A DNA stretch of 64,000 bases. Source: a virus. The translations under genes and the position numbers were made by a program. This document shows, one piece after another, positions 1 to 9,238 of this stretch (positions within the stretch are counted from its first letter, which is position 1; each line of letters begins with the position of its first letter). The notes under the pieces are model-generated. The model searched no databases, was not told the DNA's origin, and worked only from the letters and a program-made list of their open reading frames with translations. The DNA lies in the IMG/VR virus record IMGVR_UViG_3300009082_000017, positions 1-64,000 of that record; one strand, given 5' to 3'.

Positions 1-375
1 GCGGGAAAAGAATATTTCCGTTGTGCAGTATCATCAAATGGTGGCACAGAAGTTACTTGGGAAGAGCATATCAAAACTTTAGCAGCGGCACAAAGGCATG
101 TAGATTCAGGTGTCAGTAAAACAATTAATTTCCCAAAAATGACCCATCGTGAGACAATGGCTAAAGCAGGGATGTTGGCATGGGAGTTGGGTTGTAAGGG
201 AGTTGCCATGTACAGAAATGAATCTAGGAAAGTTCAAGTTCTTACTCCCAAAGCTCTTAAAAAAGACAAATGTCCTGTTTGTGGCAATGAGCTTGTAGAC
301 ATTGATGGTAAAAAGAAATGCCTTGGGTGTAAATCAGAAATTGAGCAAACCACATCACCATCTTATGATTTATAA
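1..375 (+). CDS. nrdJ: Adenosylcobalamin-dependent ribonucleotide reductase, C-terminal end (partial)
   Basis: The frame is open from base 1, so the gene begins outside the window. The 124 visible residues show class II reductase C-terminal features: a VDSGVSKTINFP segment, then GCKGVAMYR, then a zinc-ribbon tail (CPVC-N14-CLGC). Class II enzymes make deoxyribonucleotides in the cytoplasm with coenzyme B12, which suits phage DNA synthesis. The next gene, a MazG-like enzyme, is 11 bases downstream and also acts on nucleotides, so the two probably form one operon. The family is fairly certain; the catalytic domain cannot be seen here. Confidence 0.87.
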   Translation, partial: AGKEYFRCAVSSNGGTEVTWEEHIKTLAAAQRHVDSGVSKTINFPKMTHRETMAKAGMLAWELGCKGVAMYRNESRKVQVLTPKALKKDKCPVCGNELVDIDGKKKCLGCKSEIEQTTSPSYDL

Positions 376-386
376 AAGGATAAAAT

Positions 387-740
387 ATGCAATTAAAAGA
401 ATATTGCGAAAAAGCTAACAGAACAAATGCCAATCTTGAAACATGGCAACTAAATGATTTGCATATGATTTTAGGCATGATGACAGAAATTGGAGAATTA
501 GCAGATACGTTCAAAAAAGAATTGGCATATAATAAAGATTTGGATTGGGTAAATATAAAAGAAGAACTTGGTGATATTATGTGGTATTGGAGCAATTTAT
601 GCTATACTAATGATTTAGATCCAGAAGAGATTCTAGATATTAATATAGCTAAACTTCAGTCGCGTTATCCTGACAAATTCACAACACATCATGCTACAAA
701 TAGGGATTTGAAGAAAGAACGTACAATTCTAGAATCCTAA
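387..740 (+). CDS. MazG-like nucleotide pyrophosphohydrolase
   Basis: This 117-residue all-helical protein carries the MazG/dUTPase-superfamily pattern: EIGELAD near residue 36 and KEELGDIMWYW near residue 60, giving the E-x2-E and E-x2-D metal-binding acids. The family cleaves (d)NTPs to monophosphate and pyrophosphate; phage copies are thought to adjust nucleotide pools or alarmone levels. It follows the reductase gene with a GGATAAAAT-type site and is closed by a strong terminator. The family is clear; the substrate is not. Confidence 0.85.
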   Translation: MQLKEYCEKANRTNANLETWQLNDLHMILGMMTEIGELADTFKKELAYNKDLDWVNIKEELGDIMWYWSNLCYTNDLDPEEILDINIAKLQSRYPDKFTTHHATNRDLKKERTILES

Positions 741-750
741 AACAATAAAA

Positions 751-781
751 AATAAAGGTGGCTTAAATAGCCACCTTTATT
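751..781. terminator. Bidirectional terminator between convergent operons
   Basis: The 12-base inverted repeat AATAAAGGTGGC / GCCACCTTTATT has a short loop (TTAAATA). It lies between the MazG-like gene (+) and the endolysin (-), which converge here, and has A/T runs on both sides. Confidence 0.85.
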
Positions 782-809
782 CATATCTACCACCAACCTA
801 AAATCAACC

Positions 810-2351
810 CTAAACCTTAACCAAATATTGCGCCGAACTATATCCTGCCTGTGTAGCAAGCTTTGCCCAACCATTAGAAATATTTAAAACTTCAACAATG
901 TCACCATATTTTAAAGATCCAATAGCAGAATAAGAAGTTCCTTGGCCACTACGAATATATAAAGAATTTGCTGTTACTTTATATTTAGGATAAGATATCA
1001 CATCTCCACCAATAGGATTATTGGGAACAATACAACCATAAGAAGGATTGGCATTTGGATCAATCCCTGCATCTTTCCAACACTGATTGAAAGTTTCAAT
1101 AGGAACTTCTAAATATTCACCACCATTTAGAGGATCGTTAATATAAATATTTTTAGTGTCATATCCTGTTGCCAATACAAAATGATAACCCTTAAATGTG
1201 CTATCCACAATCCCCGCATCTACTAATGTTTTGTATAAAATAAGACAAATAACTGGTTTACCAGAAGATAATGTAGACATCAAAGGTTTCATGTCAGAGA
1301 TATACCAAGTAGAAGAAATTCCATAAGATTTTAATACATTAATAATTTGAGTGGCACTTAGATATACATCTCCACTAGATTGTGCTTTATCATAAAATTC
1401 ATCTACAGTTGGGATTACGTCTTTATATCCTCCAACGATCATGCATCCACAAGCTGCTCCACAATCGTTATTGTGCTTAAGAGCACCCTCTCCTAATTGA
1501 GAAATATAAGGAACATTTAAAACATTCACAAATTTTGTTGATTTTTTAAAAGTCGCAATCACAAGTTCTTCCTCCAACGGAGGAACAACTACTACATTTG
1601 ATCCTCCAAAAATTTTATCTATTGAAATATTTTTATTAATCCATTTGTTCAAATCTAATTCAGACAATCGTGTTCTTTCAATATTAGCATACACTCCATC
1701 CGCATAAAACTTGTCTCCTGATACTTGCCATAAAAGCGCCCTATCTGTTTTATAAAATCTAGGCAAGGTAGGAATGATATCAGTTGTGGGGATTAATGTT
1801 TCAATCTCTGCCCAAGTTTTTTTAACTTTAGTTGTATTATAAAATGTATAATCTGCCCACCATGTATAAATACTTTCTAAATAAGTCCATGCTTCTTTAG
1901 GAAGATAAGCTTTTACAAACCAATTAGCTGTGTACACGATTATAGGAAGGGTTGTATTTTTGGTTAAGTATTCGTAAACTGTTTTAAAGTGTGTAAATAA
2001 ATAATCTTTTGAAAAAGAAGGAAGTGGATTTATTTTTTTAGACCAGTCATCCCAACTTTTCCAATTTTGTTCTACGTCTATAACAATACACGGAACTTTT
2101 TTGTTCTTAATAATATTTACAAAAGATTTTGCTTGTGTAATTGCATCATCAATTGGGTCTTCCCAAAAATAAGGAATCACTATCATCCCCGCATCAATTC
2201 CATTTTTATAATGAGATTCCCACATAGAATCAACTCTACCATTACCACTTGCACATTTTGCAACAATATAATTCTGACCTAAACTTTTCATAAGTTTAAA
2301 ATCAACATATTGTTGATATCTACTAATATCTTGTATTATTTGACTTGACAA
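810..2351 (-). CDS. Three-domain endolysin: GH25-like lysozyme + C39-like peptidase + SH3b
   Basis: This 513-residue lysin would degrade host peptidoglycan. Residues ~1-245 resemble a GH25-type muramidase, with an N-terminal QDISRYQ strand and a VIDVEQN acidic strand near residue 95. Residues ~275-430 look like a C39-like papain-fold domain, with a candidate Cys in NNDCGAACG, His in GYHFVLATG and Asp in INDPLNG. The last ~60 residues (KVTANSLYIRSGQGTSYSAI) are an SH3b wall-binding domain. There is no signal peptide, so a holin would be needed. Its position at the end of the tail block, behind a strong AAGGAGG-type site, is typical. A Gram-positive host is implied. Confidence 0.88.
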   Translation of the reverse strand: MSSQIIQDISRYQQYVDFKLMKSLGQNYIVAKCASGNGRVDSMWESHYKNGIDAGMIVIPYFWEDPIDDAITQAKSFVNIIKNKKVPCIVIDVEQNWKSWDDWSKKINPLPSFSKDYLFTHFKTVYEYLTKNTTLPIIVYTANWFVKAYLPKEAWTYLESIYTWWADYTFYNTTKVKKTWAEIETLIPTTDIIPTLPRFYKTDRALLWQVSGDKFYADGVYANIERTRLSELDLNKWINKNISIDKIFGGSNVVVVPPLEEELVIATFKKSTKFVNVLNVPYISQLGEGALKHNNDCGAACGCMIVGGYKDVIPTVDEFYDKAQSSGDVYLSATQIINVLKSYGISSTWYISDMKPLMSTLSSGKPVICLILYKTLVDAGIVDSTFKGYHFVLATGYDTKNIYINDPLNGGEYLEVPIETFNQCWKDAGIDPNANPSYGCIVPNNPIGGDVISYPKYKVTANSLYIRSGQGTSYSAIGSLKYGDIVEVLNISNGWAKLATQAGYSSAQYLVKV

Positions 2352-2479
2352 CTTTCCTCCTTTGTGTTATACTAAACAAATATAATAGCAAAAGAAGACT
2401 TGCTATTTGCACCTTCACAACTTTATAATAAATAAGAACAAAATATAGCCATATAAGCTATATTCGCCAATTATAGACA

Positions 2480-2510
2480 AAAGGGCTATAATGTTAAGTT
2501 ATAGCCCTTT
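2480..2510 (-). terminator. Terminator after the tail-fibre genes
   Basis: A perfect 12-base stem AAAGGGCTATAA / TTATAGCCCTTT has a 7-base loop and is followed on the minus strand by TTTTGTC. It lies downstream of the leftmost tail gene and before the endolysin. Confidence 0.75.
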
Positions 2511-2648
2511 ATTACTATAAATGCGCATAATCCATTATTATGTCTTATTATGCGCATATTACTCTTTCCGTTTCGGAAATAAATAATAAAATATACTTCC
2601 GAAAGCGACATTAAATATTGATTTCTCTTCCTAAATTACAATTAATTT

Positions 2649-2673
2649 CCCATGAAATGTTGATTTTATTAGG
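2649..2673. repeat. Dispersed CCATGAAA palindrome, copy 1
   Basis: CCCATGAAAT-N4-ATTTTATTAGG. It lies directly downstream of the stop codon of the minus-strand gene ending at 2676, the usual position for this family. Confidence 0.7.
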
Positions 2674-2675
2674 TA

Positions 2676-3305
2676 TTAAAAAAACCACATTGGAGACAAT
2701 ATACTTGATAAAATAGGAACTAAAGCCATCCCTATATGCGCATGGTCGCCACTATGATTCCACGTCATTGTTGTGTTAATCCCCGTGGCTACCTTATAAG
2801 AACAAAAAGTGTAATTCCCAGAATAAACATCAGTTTGCCCTACGCCTGGAGTAGAATCAGAAACGAGATAATAAGAATTCCAATCAACAACAAGGTCTCC
2901 GCTGGCAGAATCGGCAACTGTTATATTGGGGATACTACTAGTTGCGCCATCAGTATAAACAGTTCGATGTGGGGTGCTTTGATTTACATTATAAAATGAA
3001 ACTACAAGAAAAGATTCTCCATTCGTAGAATCAGAAGAAAAAGTATAAGAATTTGCACCTATAGGCGGATTTATTAATTGATATAACCTAGTAAAACCAC
3101 GATCATTTACATTTCCTATTGCTGCTAATTCTGTCCATCCAACAGGTTCACCAACATCAAAACCACTACCGTCGCTATGAGCAGATACATACACTACCCG
3201 ATTAGGATAATTAGCAATTGTAAAAGAAACAGTACTATTCCCATACGGCATTGCTTGCCTTTGAACCACATCAATCCCTATAGACGTTCCAGAAATAGCT
3301 GTCAT
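2676..3305 (-). CDS. Beta-rich tail/virion surface protein
   Basis: This 209-residue protein is rich in Ser, Thr, Gly and aromatic residues with alternating hydrophobic strands. Segments such as SFLVVSFYNVNQSTP and SGDLVVDWNSYYL resemble a beta-sandwich domain that recurs in phage tail and glycan-binding proteins (recalled). It is the last gene of the tail block. A fibre or host-recognition role is inferred from position and composition. Confidence 0.5.
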   Translation of the reverse strand: MTAISGTSIGIDVVQRQAMPYGNSTVSFTIANYPNRVVYVSAHSDGSGFDVGEPVGWTELAAIGNVNDRGFTRLYQLINPPIGANSYTFSSDSTNGESFLVVSFYNVNQSTPHRTVYTDGATSSIPNITVADSASGDLVVDWNSYYLVSDSTPGVGQTDVYSGNYTFCSYKVATGINTTMTWNHSGDHAHIGMALVPILSSILSPMWFF

Positions 3306-3345
3306 TTATGCCACCTAATTACAAATAAATTTATTTTTATTAAAT

Positions 3346-3368
3346 ACATAAAAGCTCCATTTCATGGA
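3346..3368. repeat. Dispersed CCATGAAA palindrome, copy 2
   Basis: CATAAAA-N6-ATTTCATGG, just downstream of the minus-strand tail-fibre gene that stops at 3387. Confidence 0.6.
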
Positions 3369-3386
3369 GTGCGTTTACTATGTTTC

Positions 3387-4973
3387 TCATGGCATATTCC
3401 TAAATGTAGGAGATACTTGCACATTGAGAACTCCCGTTCCGGACGCACTAGTAATAGCCCATACTTTGTCTCCAGTAAAAACAGTATTTAAAGCAGCTAT
3501 CGTCATTGGAGATGCCGATGTTGAAGAATCAAATTCAGAAGCATCTATTGTAACTAAATTGGTAAGCATACTAACTCTAGTCATTGATGAAGCGCTGCTT
3601 CTTAATATATTGAAACTAGGAGAACCAGATGTAGAACTTCCGCTACCATTAGAAGCGCCACAAGACGCAGCTCCATCTGCAAGCTTCCACCCATTCATAT
3701 ATTTTGGAATACGAACATATTGTTCTTCTCCGCCAGCTAGAGTGGTTGTCCCTGTCACCAAAGGTATACAAACTGTTTTAACACCATAATTTGATTGGGA
3801 CAAACCACTTGCCGAAACTAAAGCCGTGGCAGATGATCCAGAAGACACTTGAGTAGCAGAGGCTATTAATCCACTAGATGCAGAAGTTATATGCCCTGTC
3901 GCATCAATCGTAGTACTCGACAAAGTATATGTTCCTGCAACTACTCCAGAAGTATTATGCGTTACATAAGTGCCAGAAGCACTAAGAGGGGAAGATGCAT
4001 TCACATTTACCGCTAAAGTCGATGCAGTGGTATCAGTCGTTATGGTTGTTCCACTACCTGTAATCAATTTTGTATGTAAATAAATTTTAGAAGCTGCGAT
4101 GTTATTTTCAATTGCCATTCCACTACCAGCAGTTATCAATTTGTCATTTGTTAATGTTGAATCAAGACTTCCAAACACGACATAATTAGCAGTAGAGGGA
4201 GCAATAGAAGAAGCTGCTGTTTCAGAATTAATAGTCACAGCCGAAGATGAACTATTAGCAGACAGTGTAATATTGGTTCCAGCAATAAGATTGGCAGTAA
4301 CCGCAATAGTGGATGCACCAGTATTACCAACTAAACCAATACCACTTCCGGCAATAATTTGGGTCTCATTTCTTAAATTTGAACTAAGTTGAGTTACCAA
4401 AAAATAACCATCATTGGTGGACAAACTAGATGCAGAAATTCCACTACCTACAATACCACTAGCAGATCCAAGTAAGATTTCTGTGGCAACTGTTGTTGTA
4501 ACATTAACTTGATCTGCACTGGTTCCATCAACCCACAGCCAATACCCACCTACTAAATTATACATAAAAAAGTGAGGTCTTCCGGCAACTAAATCGCCAG
4601 AAGTTAGGTTCCCCGCGATTCCATTACTTGCAATCTTATATAAAGATTTTATTCCTAAAGAATTAATGTTTAGTGTAGTTGTTCCGGTACTAGTCACATC
4701 TAAAACCAAATTAATAATTTTACCATCTGTGTAAGCGCCAAAATTAGAAACTGTTGCAATATAATTATTAGTTGCTGCTTCTGTCGCATTTGTCAAGAAA
4801 GGTGTACTGCCTTGTAAAGACACGACAGATGCACTAATATTAGTCGCAAATAAATCTATTTTTGTCATATTAGAATCTGTAATATTATCTTGTGCTAAAC
4901 GCCAATCAAGAAACTTTACCGCACTTCCAGCGGCTTGAGTTGTTCCGCTTAACCCCAAAGTTGAAGTTGTCAT
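3387..4973 (-). CDS. Low-complexity tail-fibre-like protein
   Basis: The 528-residue product is dominated by Ser, Thr, Ala, Gly and Asn, with repeated phrases (AGSGIGL, AGSGMAI, ITGSGTTI, ATEILLGSASGIVGSGIS). This is the look of a repetitive beta-helical or triple-stranded fibre shaft. The N-terminus (DWRLAQDNITDSNMTKID) is less repetitive and may be the attachment part. It is preceded by an AGGAGG site and followed by a family palindrome. A host-recognition role is inferred from its place next to other fibre genes. Confidence 0.6.
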   Translation of the reverse strand: MTTSTLGLSGTTQAAGSAVKFLDWRLAQDNITDSNMTKIDLFATNISASVVSLQGSTPFLTNATEAATNNYIATVSNFGAYTDGKIINLVLDVTSTGTTTLNINSLGIKSLYKIASNGIAGNLTSGDLVAGRPHFFMYNLVGGYWLWVDGTSADQVNVTTTVATEILLGSASGIVGSGISASSLSTNDGYFLVTQLSSNLRNETQIIAGSGIGLVGNTGASTIAVTANLIAGTNITLSANSSSSAVTINSETAASSIAPSTANYVVFGSLDSTLTNDKLITAGSGMAIENNIAASKIYLHTKLITGSGTTITTDTTASTLAVNVNASSPLSASGTYVTHNTSGVVAGTYTLSSTTIDATGHITSASSGLIASATQVSSGSSATALVSASGLSQSNYGVKTVCIPLVTGTTTLAGGEEQYVRIPKYMNGWKLADGAASCGASNGSGSSTSGSPSFNILRSSASSMTRVSMLTNLVTIDASEFDSSTSASPMTIAALNTVFTGDKVWAITSASGTGVLNVQVSPTFRNMP

Positions 4974-5000
4974 ATTTCTTTCCTCCTCTCTTTATGGGGA

Positions 5001-5498
5001 TTAAACCACAAAGTCCATTTCTGATAAATAATAATCATCTAAATCCGATAAATAATATGTATCCCAATAAGATAGTGTATAGAATACGGCTACGGTTGCT
5101 GTTGCTATAATTTTTATTTTTTTAATAATCAAGTTTGCCGTTGTTATTCTCAATAATTGTCTTAAACCCCCAATAAATTTTATCTTTTTTATAGATACGG
5201 TTTGAATAATGTTATATAATTCTCTCCATACCGCTGTTAACTTTATCTTTTTTAGAGATAAAGTTACAGGTAGATTTTGAAGTAATTTTGGGAATCCCGT
5301 AGAGATTGCAAATTTTATTTTTTTAACAACTAAAGTATCAATAAACCTTAATAATAAACTAGTTTGAGTGATAACAAACTTTATTCTCTTTATTTTTAAA
5401 GTTTGATACCATGCAGCAGAAAAACTAAAATTATCAAGAATAATTTCAAATACTCTAGCAGGAGTTAATTTTACATTAAATGTATGGCGACCGCTCAT
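5001..5498 (-). CDS. Repeat protein with five IKKIKF units, unknown function
   Basis: I do not recognise this 165-residue protein. It is built from five copies of a roughly 22-residue unit centred on [IVL]KKIK[FLI] (KIKRIKF, VVKKIKF, SLKKIKL, SIKKIKF, IIKKIKI). It ends in a Tyr/Asp-rich tail (YYLSDLDDYYLSEMDF) that itself looks duplicated. Alternating basic and hydrophobic residues suggest a small beta solenoid or strand-adding module. It sits between tail-fibre genes with an AGGAGTG site. Confidence 0.55.
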   Translation of the reverse strand: MSGRHTFNVKLTPARVFEIILDNFSFSAAWYQTLKIKRIKFVITQTSLLLRFIDTLVVKKIKFAISTGFPKLLQNLPVTLSLKKIKLTAVWRELYNIIQTVSIKKIKFIGGLRQLLRITTANLIIKKIKIIATATVAVFYTLSYWDTYYLSDLDDYYLSEMDFVV

Positions 5499-5513
5499 AG
5501 GTCACACTCCTTT

Positions 5514-5924
5514 TTATCCAGCATTAAGATTTGATATAGTTAATGAACCAACTGAAAAATAAACAGTAGTGTTGGCGGCTACAGCTTTTGATGTGGGCAA
5601 AGCTTCCCAAAAATATAATGCCCCACCTGATGCTTGATTATAAAAACCAATATGTGTAATTGTTCCCCATGATGCAGTTGATTCAGGGAATGTTATTGCC
5701 GTTCCATTTGTTTTTGCTCCAGATGATGCTGCTGGAAAATTTGTTGCATTGTTTGTTATTGCTACACGAGCATATGCTCCTGAACTGGGTTCGGTAAAGG
5801 ATGTCCCAGCCTCTGTAGGTGTTGTTGTTGATAATGCGCAGTACCATGAAGAAGGTGGGGTTAAAGTCACCGCTCCAAACCAAGCATCTAATGTTGCGTT
5901 TTCAGCTACAGTTACGCCACTCAT
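5514..5924 (-). CDS. Small tail-fibre/tail-surface protein
   Basis: This 136-residue protein (LDAWFGAVTLTPPSSWYCAL near the start, then SSGAYARVAI, FPESTASWGTITHIGFYN and GGALYFWEAL) matches a short all-beta phage tail protein type that I recall from many siphophages. The reading frame is strongly periodic and preceded by GGAGGAATAATTA. Exact location in the virion is unknown. Confidence 0.6.
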   Translation of the reverse strand: MSGVTVAENATLDAWFGAVTLTPPSSWYCALSTTTPTEAGTSFTEPSSGAYARVAITNNATNFPAASSGAKTNGTAITFPESTASWGTITHIGFYNQASGGALYFWEALPTSKAVAANTTVYFSVGSLTISNLNAG

Positions 5925-5946
5925 TAATTATTCCTCCTTATTTTAA

Positions 5947-6309
5947 TTAAACGTTCGGACTAGGAAATATCACTAATTTACCTTGTGCAGGTTTATGAAC
6001 TTTCCCTAAATAATCCACAATGACAGGCATATAAATATATGTTCCTGACAAATTAATACTACAAGCACTAGCAAACGTCGCGGTATACTCTCCTAATGGG
6101 CTACCCGTAATTTGACCTTCTAATGTAATAACATTATAAGTAGGATCACCATATGGGAAAATTTGAATACTGGTAGTTGCAGCATTTAAATCAATTAAAC
6201 TACTCCCGCTATCATATACATTGCCCGTAAAATCTTGTTCATCTCCCGCTATCATTTGTATAATGGGAAGAGTATTTGCATTAATACATTCAAAAGAAGA
6301 TGTAGTCAC
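5947..6309 (-). CDS. Baseplate upper protein-like N-domain (BppU-type), tentative
   Basis: The 120 residues open with a phrase resembling BppU N-terminal domains (IQMIAGDEQDFTGNVYDSGS), which in lactococcal phages bind the fibre to the baseplate, then continue as a small beta domain with LSGTYIYMPVIVDY. Its neighbours are tail-tip and fibre genes. The assignment rests on this local likeness only. Confidence 0.45.
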   Translation of the reverse strand: MTTSSFECINANTLPIIQMIAGDEQDFTGNVYDSGSSLIDLNAATTSIQIFPYGDPTYNVITLEGQITGSPLGEYTATFASACSINLSGTYIYMPVIVDYLGKVHKPAQGKLVIFPSPNV

Positions 6310-6314
6310 ATTAT

Positions 6315-6521
6315 TTATTTATCCTCCTTTTTTGGTATATTTTCTTTTGTATTATCTATTATTGCAGGTTTATTCTGATTCTCTATTTCTTCTTGAGTAC
6401 TTATATCATTAATTATATTTTGTATTGTATTAATAGATTCTCCCAATGCTAAAATATTTTGATGACCAGAAACCGATAAAACATTTAAAAGTTGATAAAT
6501 TCTAATTAATTTTTCTTTCAT
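6315..6521 (-). CDS. Small helical tail-module protein, unknown
   Basis: This 68-residue protein is mostly helical with a charged C-terminus (KENIPKKEDK). It is packed tightly between the tail-tip gene (3-base gap) and the BppU-like gene and has a GGAGGATAA-like site, so it is probably translated. No family recognised. Confidence 0.5.
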   Translation of the reverse strand: MKEKLIRIYQLLNVLSVSGHQNILALGESINTIQNIINDISTQEEIENQNKPAIIDNTKENIPKKEDK

Positions 6522-6524
6522 TTA

Positions 6525-9224
6525 TTATGACCCTCCAACATAAATTCCTCTCACAAATTGCAAAGTTGATGTCCCTGTGTTTGTTGAGTTTCTAACAGTA
6601 CGAGTTGCCGATATACCAGCAGAACCTAACGCGTAATAATTGTTAGAATAAATTGCCCCAAAAGAAGGATTATCCCCAGAATTATAAAAGCCTTGAGAGT
6701 TTACCCAAGACTGAGTTGCAACTAAAGCAGCAGCACTTCCCATATAGATATTCCCAACAACGCCTAGGGTTCCATAAATCACAGTAGTCCCTGCATTTAT
6801 TTCAAACGTCCCCCCACCAAAAGCCGTTATTTTAGGAACTCCTGTTCCGCTAGTGCCAAGACTACCTCCACCCCAGTTTATTGTTCCTCCATAAATTCTA
6901 TCGGCACTCATAACCCCCGCAGTAATTTTATTAGCACTAATACTATCAATCTGGCTATCATAAATCAATCCTTGTAAATTATTGGCATAAATATTTCCGC
7001 TAAAATAACCCGTAGCACCATTTATTACACCTGCATTTATAGTTGCGCCACTAATAACTCCACCGGTAATAGTTGCCCCTGTTATTGCCCCACTAAACGT
7101 ACCTGTAGCACCACTCAAATCACCAGTAAAATGTAAATTACCCGCAGTGTCAGCATAAAAGGTATCTGTCCAAGTTCCACCTATTTGACTACGAATTTTT
7201 ATGCCATTTGAAGTATCGAGAAGTATTTGGTTGGTGTTGGTAGAGTTGGTTATGTTTAGGGTTGCATCTATTAGGGTTGCACCAGAACCGTCTAATAAGA
7301 ATTTATTATTTTCATTTGTAATAGTAAGTTGGTTTCCGGCAATCATGTTCCCGATTAAATAATTCGAAACTAAACCAAAACCGTATCCTCCCCCTGGAAG
7401 AGAAATTTTGCCTAGTGCTAATTTTGATGTTGCCCAATTATCATCAGTAAAAGCAAGCATATTATTTACCATCCAAAATTGCTCTGGATTATAAAGACCA
7501 CCACCAATGTCTTGCCTCCCCCTTAACCCATTCTCACTTAATATAATATTTTGAGCACTACCGCTAATCACATTATTAGTCGCAGCATTTAAAGCACTTG
7601 TAATAAAAGTGTTAACCTCATTATTAGTATAAGATGCACTTGTATTCCAACTAGTAGAATTCACTTTTGTGGTGGTCGCAGAACTAATTGGGTTATTCAT
7701 TAAATCACTATATTGATAAGCAGCATCATCTAACCTTAATCTATTTCCAAATATTAATTTAAAATCATCAGGATTATCGTAATTTAAATCATATCCCAAC
7801 AATATAGGATAGCTAATAATATTTGGTTTTATTTCAAGATTGATAATAGAACCCATAACCAATTCGTCTGTAAAACTTTCAAATAATTTTATTAATGGGA
7901 AATTAATACTATCCACATCAAAATTATATCGAGGTTCGGATGCTCTTGACAACAACCCTACTGCCTGATCATATAAGCCTTGAGCTTGCTCTTGTATTTC
8001 AGGATTAGTCATTGTGCTTGTTTGTATAAAATTTTCATTAACATAACCAGATTGAATAATGAAAGGTTGTAGTTCTATGATTTGCGCTTCAGTAAAATTG
8101 GACGAAAAAGAAAGTAAAGTGTTAATATCAGTTAATTGTGAAACCAAAGTTGTTATTGCGCCTTCGATACCATCTATATCTGAACTTTTGTCATCTATTT
8201 CAATTTGTTTTGCAGCCAAATCCGCATTAACACTAGTCAAATCTAATCCTTGCTGTATTCTTACAAGACGAACATTATCTATAGCACTATATTCTCCCTG
8301 CAAAGTAACCAAATCAGAATTCAATGAAATCAATGTTTCATTGGCATCTAGCAAAGCAGTAAGAGTTGTGGCATAAGTTGGTTGATTAGCATCCACTAAT
8401 ACTTCCCATGCTGTGATTGCATCTACCAATCCTTGACCCATCCATTCGGTTGTTTTAAAATATGTAAAGTCATAAATTTCATTCGTTCCCAAAGGATTCA
8501 CTTGATTAATAGATAAATCCCCACCACCTAAAACCGTTAAAGATGTTATTAGCTCATCTGATATTTCATCTAATTGAATACTTTCTATAACATTATTATA
8601 AGAAAGATATATGCTTGTTTCGGTGGTGGAATCAGACAAAGAATAAGCAGATATTGTTTTGTTTATAGTATCGAATTGAAATACACATTCATATGCTTCT
8701 TCAACTTTTGTCATAAGAAAATTATATACAGTCGTATCAGTAACATCGAATGTTCTATATTTTATTGCAACATCAGCACCTATTGTTCCTATTGACCAAT
8801 CGGGAAGCAAATCTATAATTGTTTGCATTAATGTTCCGACAGGAGTAATTGGATCATAAAGTTTATATGTTCCTTTAAACACACCTATTTTTTTATAAAT
8901 AAGTTGTACTTCAATAGATTGACATTTTATTTCTTTATAAGTTTGAATACCATCGCCTTTTTCAGTATTCCCAACAATTTGAAAATATCCAAGATTCTCA
9001 ACATATACTAATCTTCTATTGACAAGATAATCGTAATATGGCATTTGTTCACCATTGATATATTCTCTTGCCGAGAAGGATAATTCTGATAGGGTGTTGA
9101 AACGAGGTGAATATTTTCTGTCTGATATAGCGCTGAGTGCGTATAACTGTTCTCCTGATGGATTGCATAAAATATAATTTGGAGTTTCATAGAGGTTAAA
9201 AGCATCAAAATTAATAATTCCCAT
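6525..9224 (-). CDS. Tail-tip protein (Tal-like) with fibre-like C-terminus
   Basis: The product has 899 residues. The N-terminal ~400 residues resemble the tail-associated baseplate hub of Gram-positive siphophages (FNTLSELSFSAREYINGEQ, YDYLVNRRLVYVENLGYFQI). A coiled-coil stretch follows near residues 290-370. The second half (~530-899) is repetitive and beta-rich (GATGTFSGAITGATITGG) and ends with a typical tail-spike-like tip. It directly follows the Dit-like gene, the standard order tape measure-Dit-Tal. It would close the tail tube and carry fibres; no peptidase motif was identified. Confidence 0.75.
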   Translation of the reverse strand: MGIINFDAFNLYETPNYILCNPSGEQLYALSAISDRKYSPRFNTLSELSFSAREYINGEQMPYYDYLVNRRLVYVENLGYFQIVGNTEKGDGIQTYKEIKCQSIEVQLIYKKIGVFKGTYKLYDPITPVGTLMQTIIDLLPDWSIGTIGADVAIKYRTFDVTDTTVYNFLMTKVEEAYECVFQFDTINKTISAYSLSDSTTETSIYLSYNNVIESIQLDEISDELITSLTVLGGGDLSINQVNPLGTNEIYDFTYFKTTEWMGQGLVDAITAWEVLVDANQPTYATTLTALLDANETLISLNSDLVTLQGEYSAIDNVRLVRIQQGLDLTSVNADLAAKQIEIDDKSSDIDGIEGAITTLVSQLTDINTLLSFSSNFTEAQIIELQPFIIQSGYVNENFIQTSTMTNPEIQEQAQGLYDQAVGLLSRASEPRYNFDVDSINFPLIKLFESFTDELVMGSIINLEIKPNIISYPILLGYDLNYDNPDDFKLIFGNRLRLDDAAYQYSDLMNNPISSATTTKVNSTSWNTSASYTNNEVNTFITSALNAATNNVISGSAQNIILSENGLRGRQDIGGGLYNPEQFWMVNNMLAFTDDNWATSKLALGKISLPGGGYGFGLVSNYLIGNMIAGNQLTITNENNKFLLDGSGATLIDATLNITNSTNTNQILLDTSNGIKIRSQIGGTWTDTFYADTAGNLHFTGDLSGATGTFSGAITGATITGGVISGATINAGVINGATGYFSGNIYANNLQGLIYDSQIDSISANKITAGVMSADRIYGGTINWGGGSLGTSGTGVPKITAFGGGTFEINAGTTVIYGTLGVVGNIYMGSAAALVATQSWVNSQGFYNSGDNPSFGAIYSNNYYALGSAGISATRTVRNSTNTGTSTLQFVRGIYVGGS

Positions 9225-9238
9225 TCTTATAACCTCCT

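Larger units (their letters stand above)
2384..2673. other. Gene-free stretch made of consecutive hairpins
   Basis: This gap between the endolysin and the tail genes holds no convincing gene. It contains successive perfect inverted repeats: 2384-2407 (AATAGCAA arms), 2442-2464 (AATATAGC arms), 2480-2510 (terminator), 2521-2557 (ATGCGCATAAT arms), 2571-2604 (TTTCGGAA arms), then a copy of the dispersed CCATGAAA palindrome at 2649-2673. No good promoter for the endolysin was seen. Confidence 0.6.
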
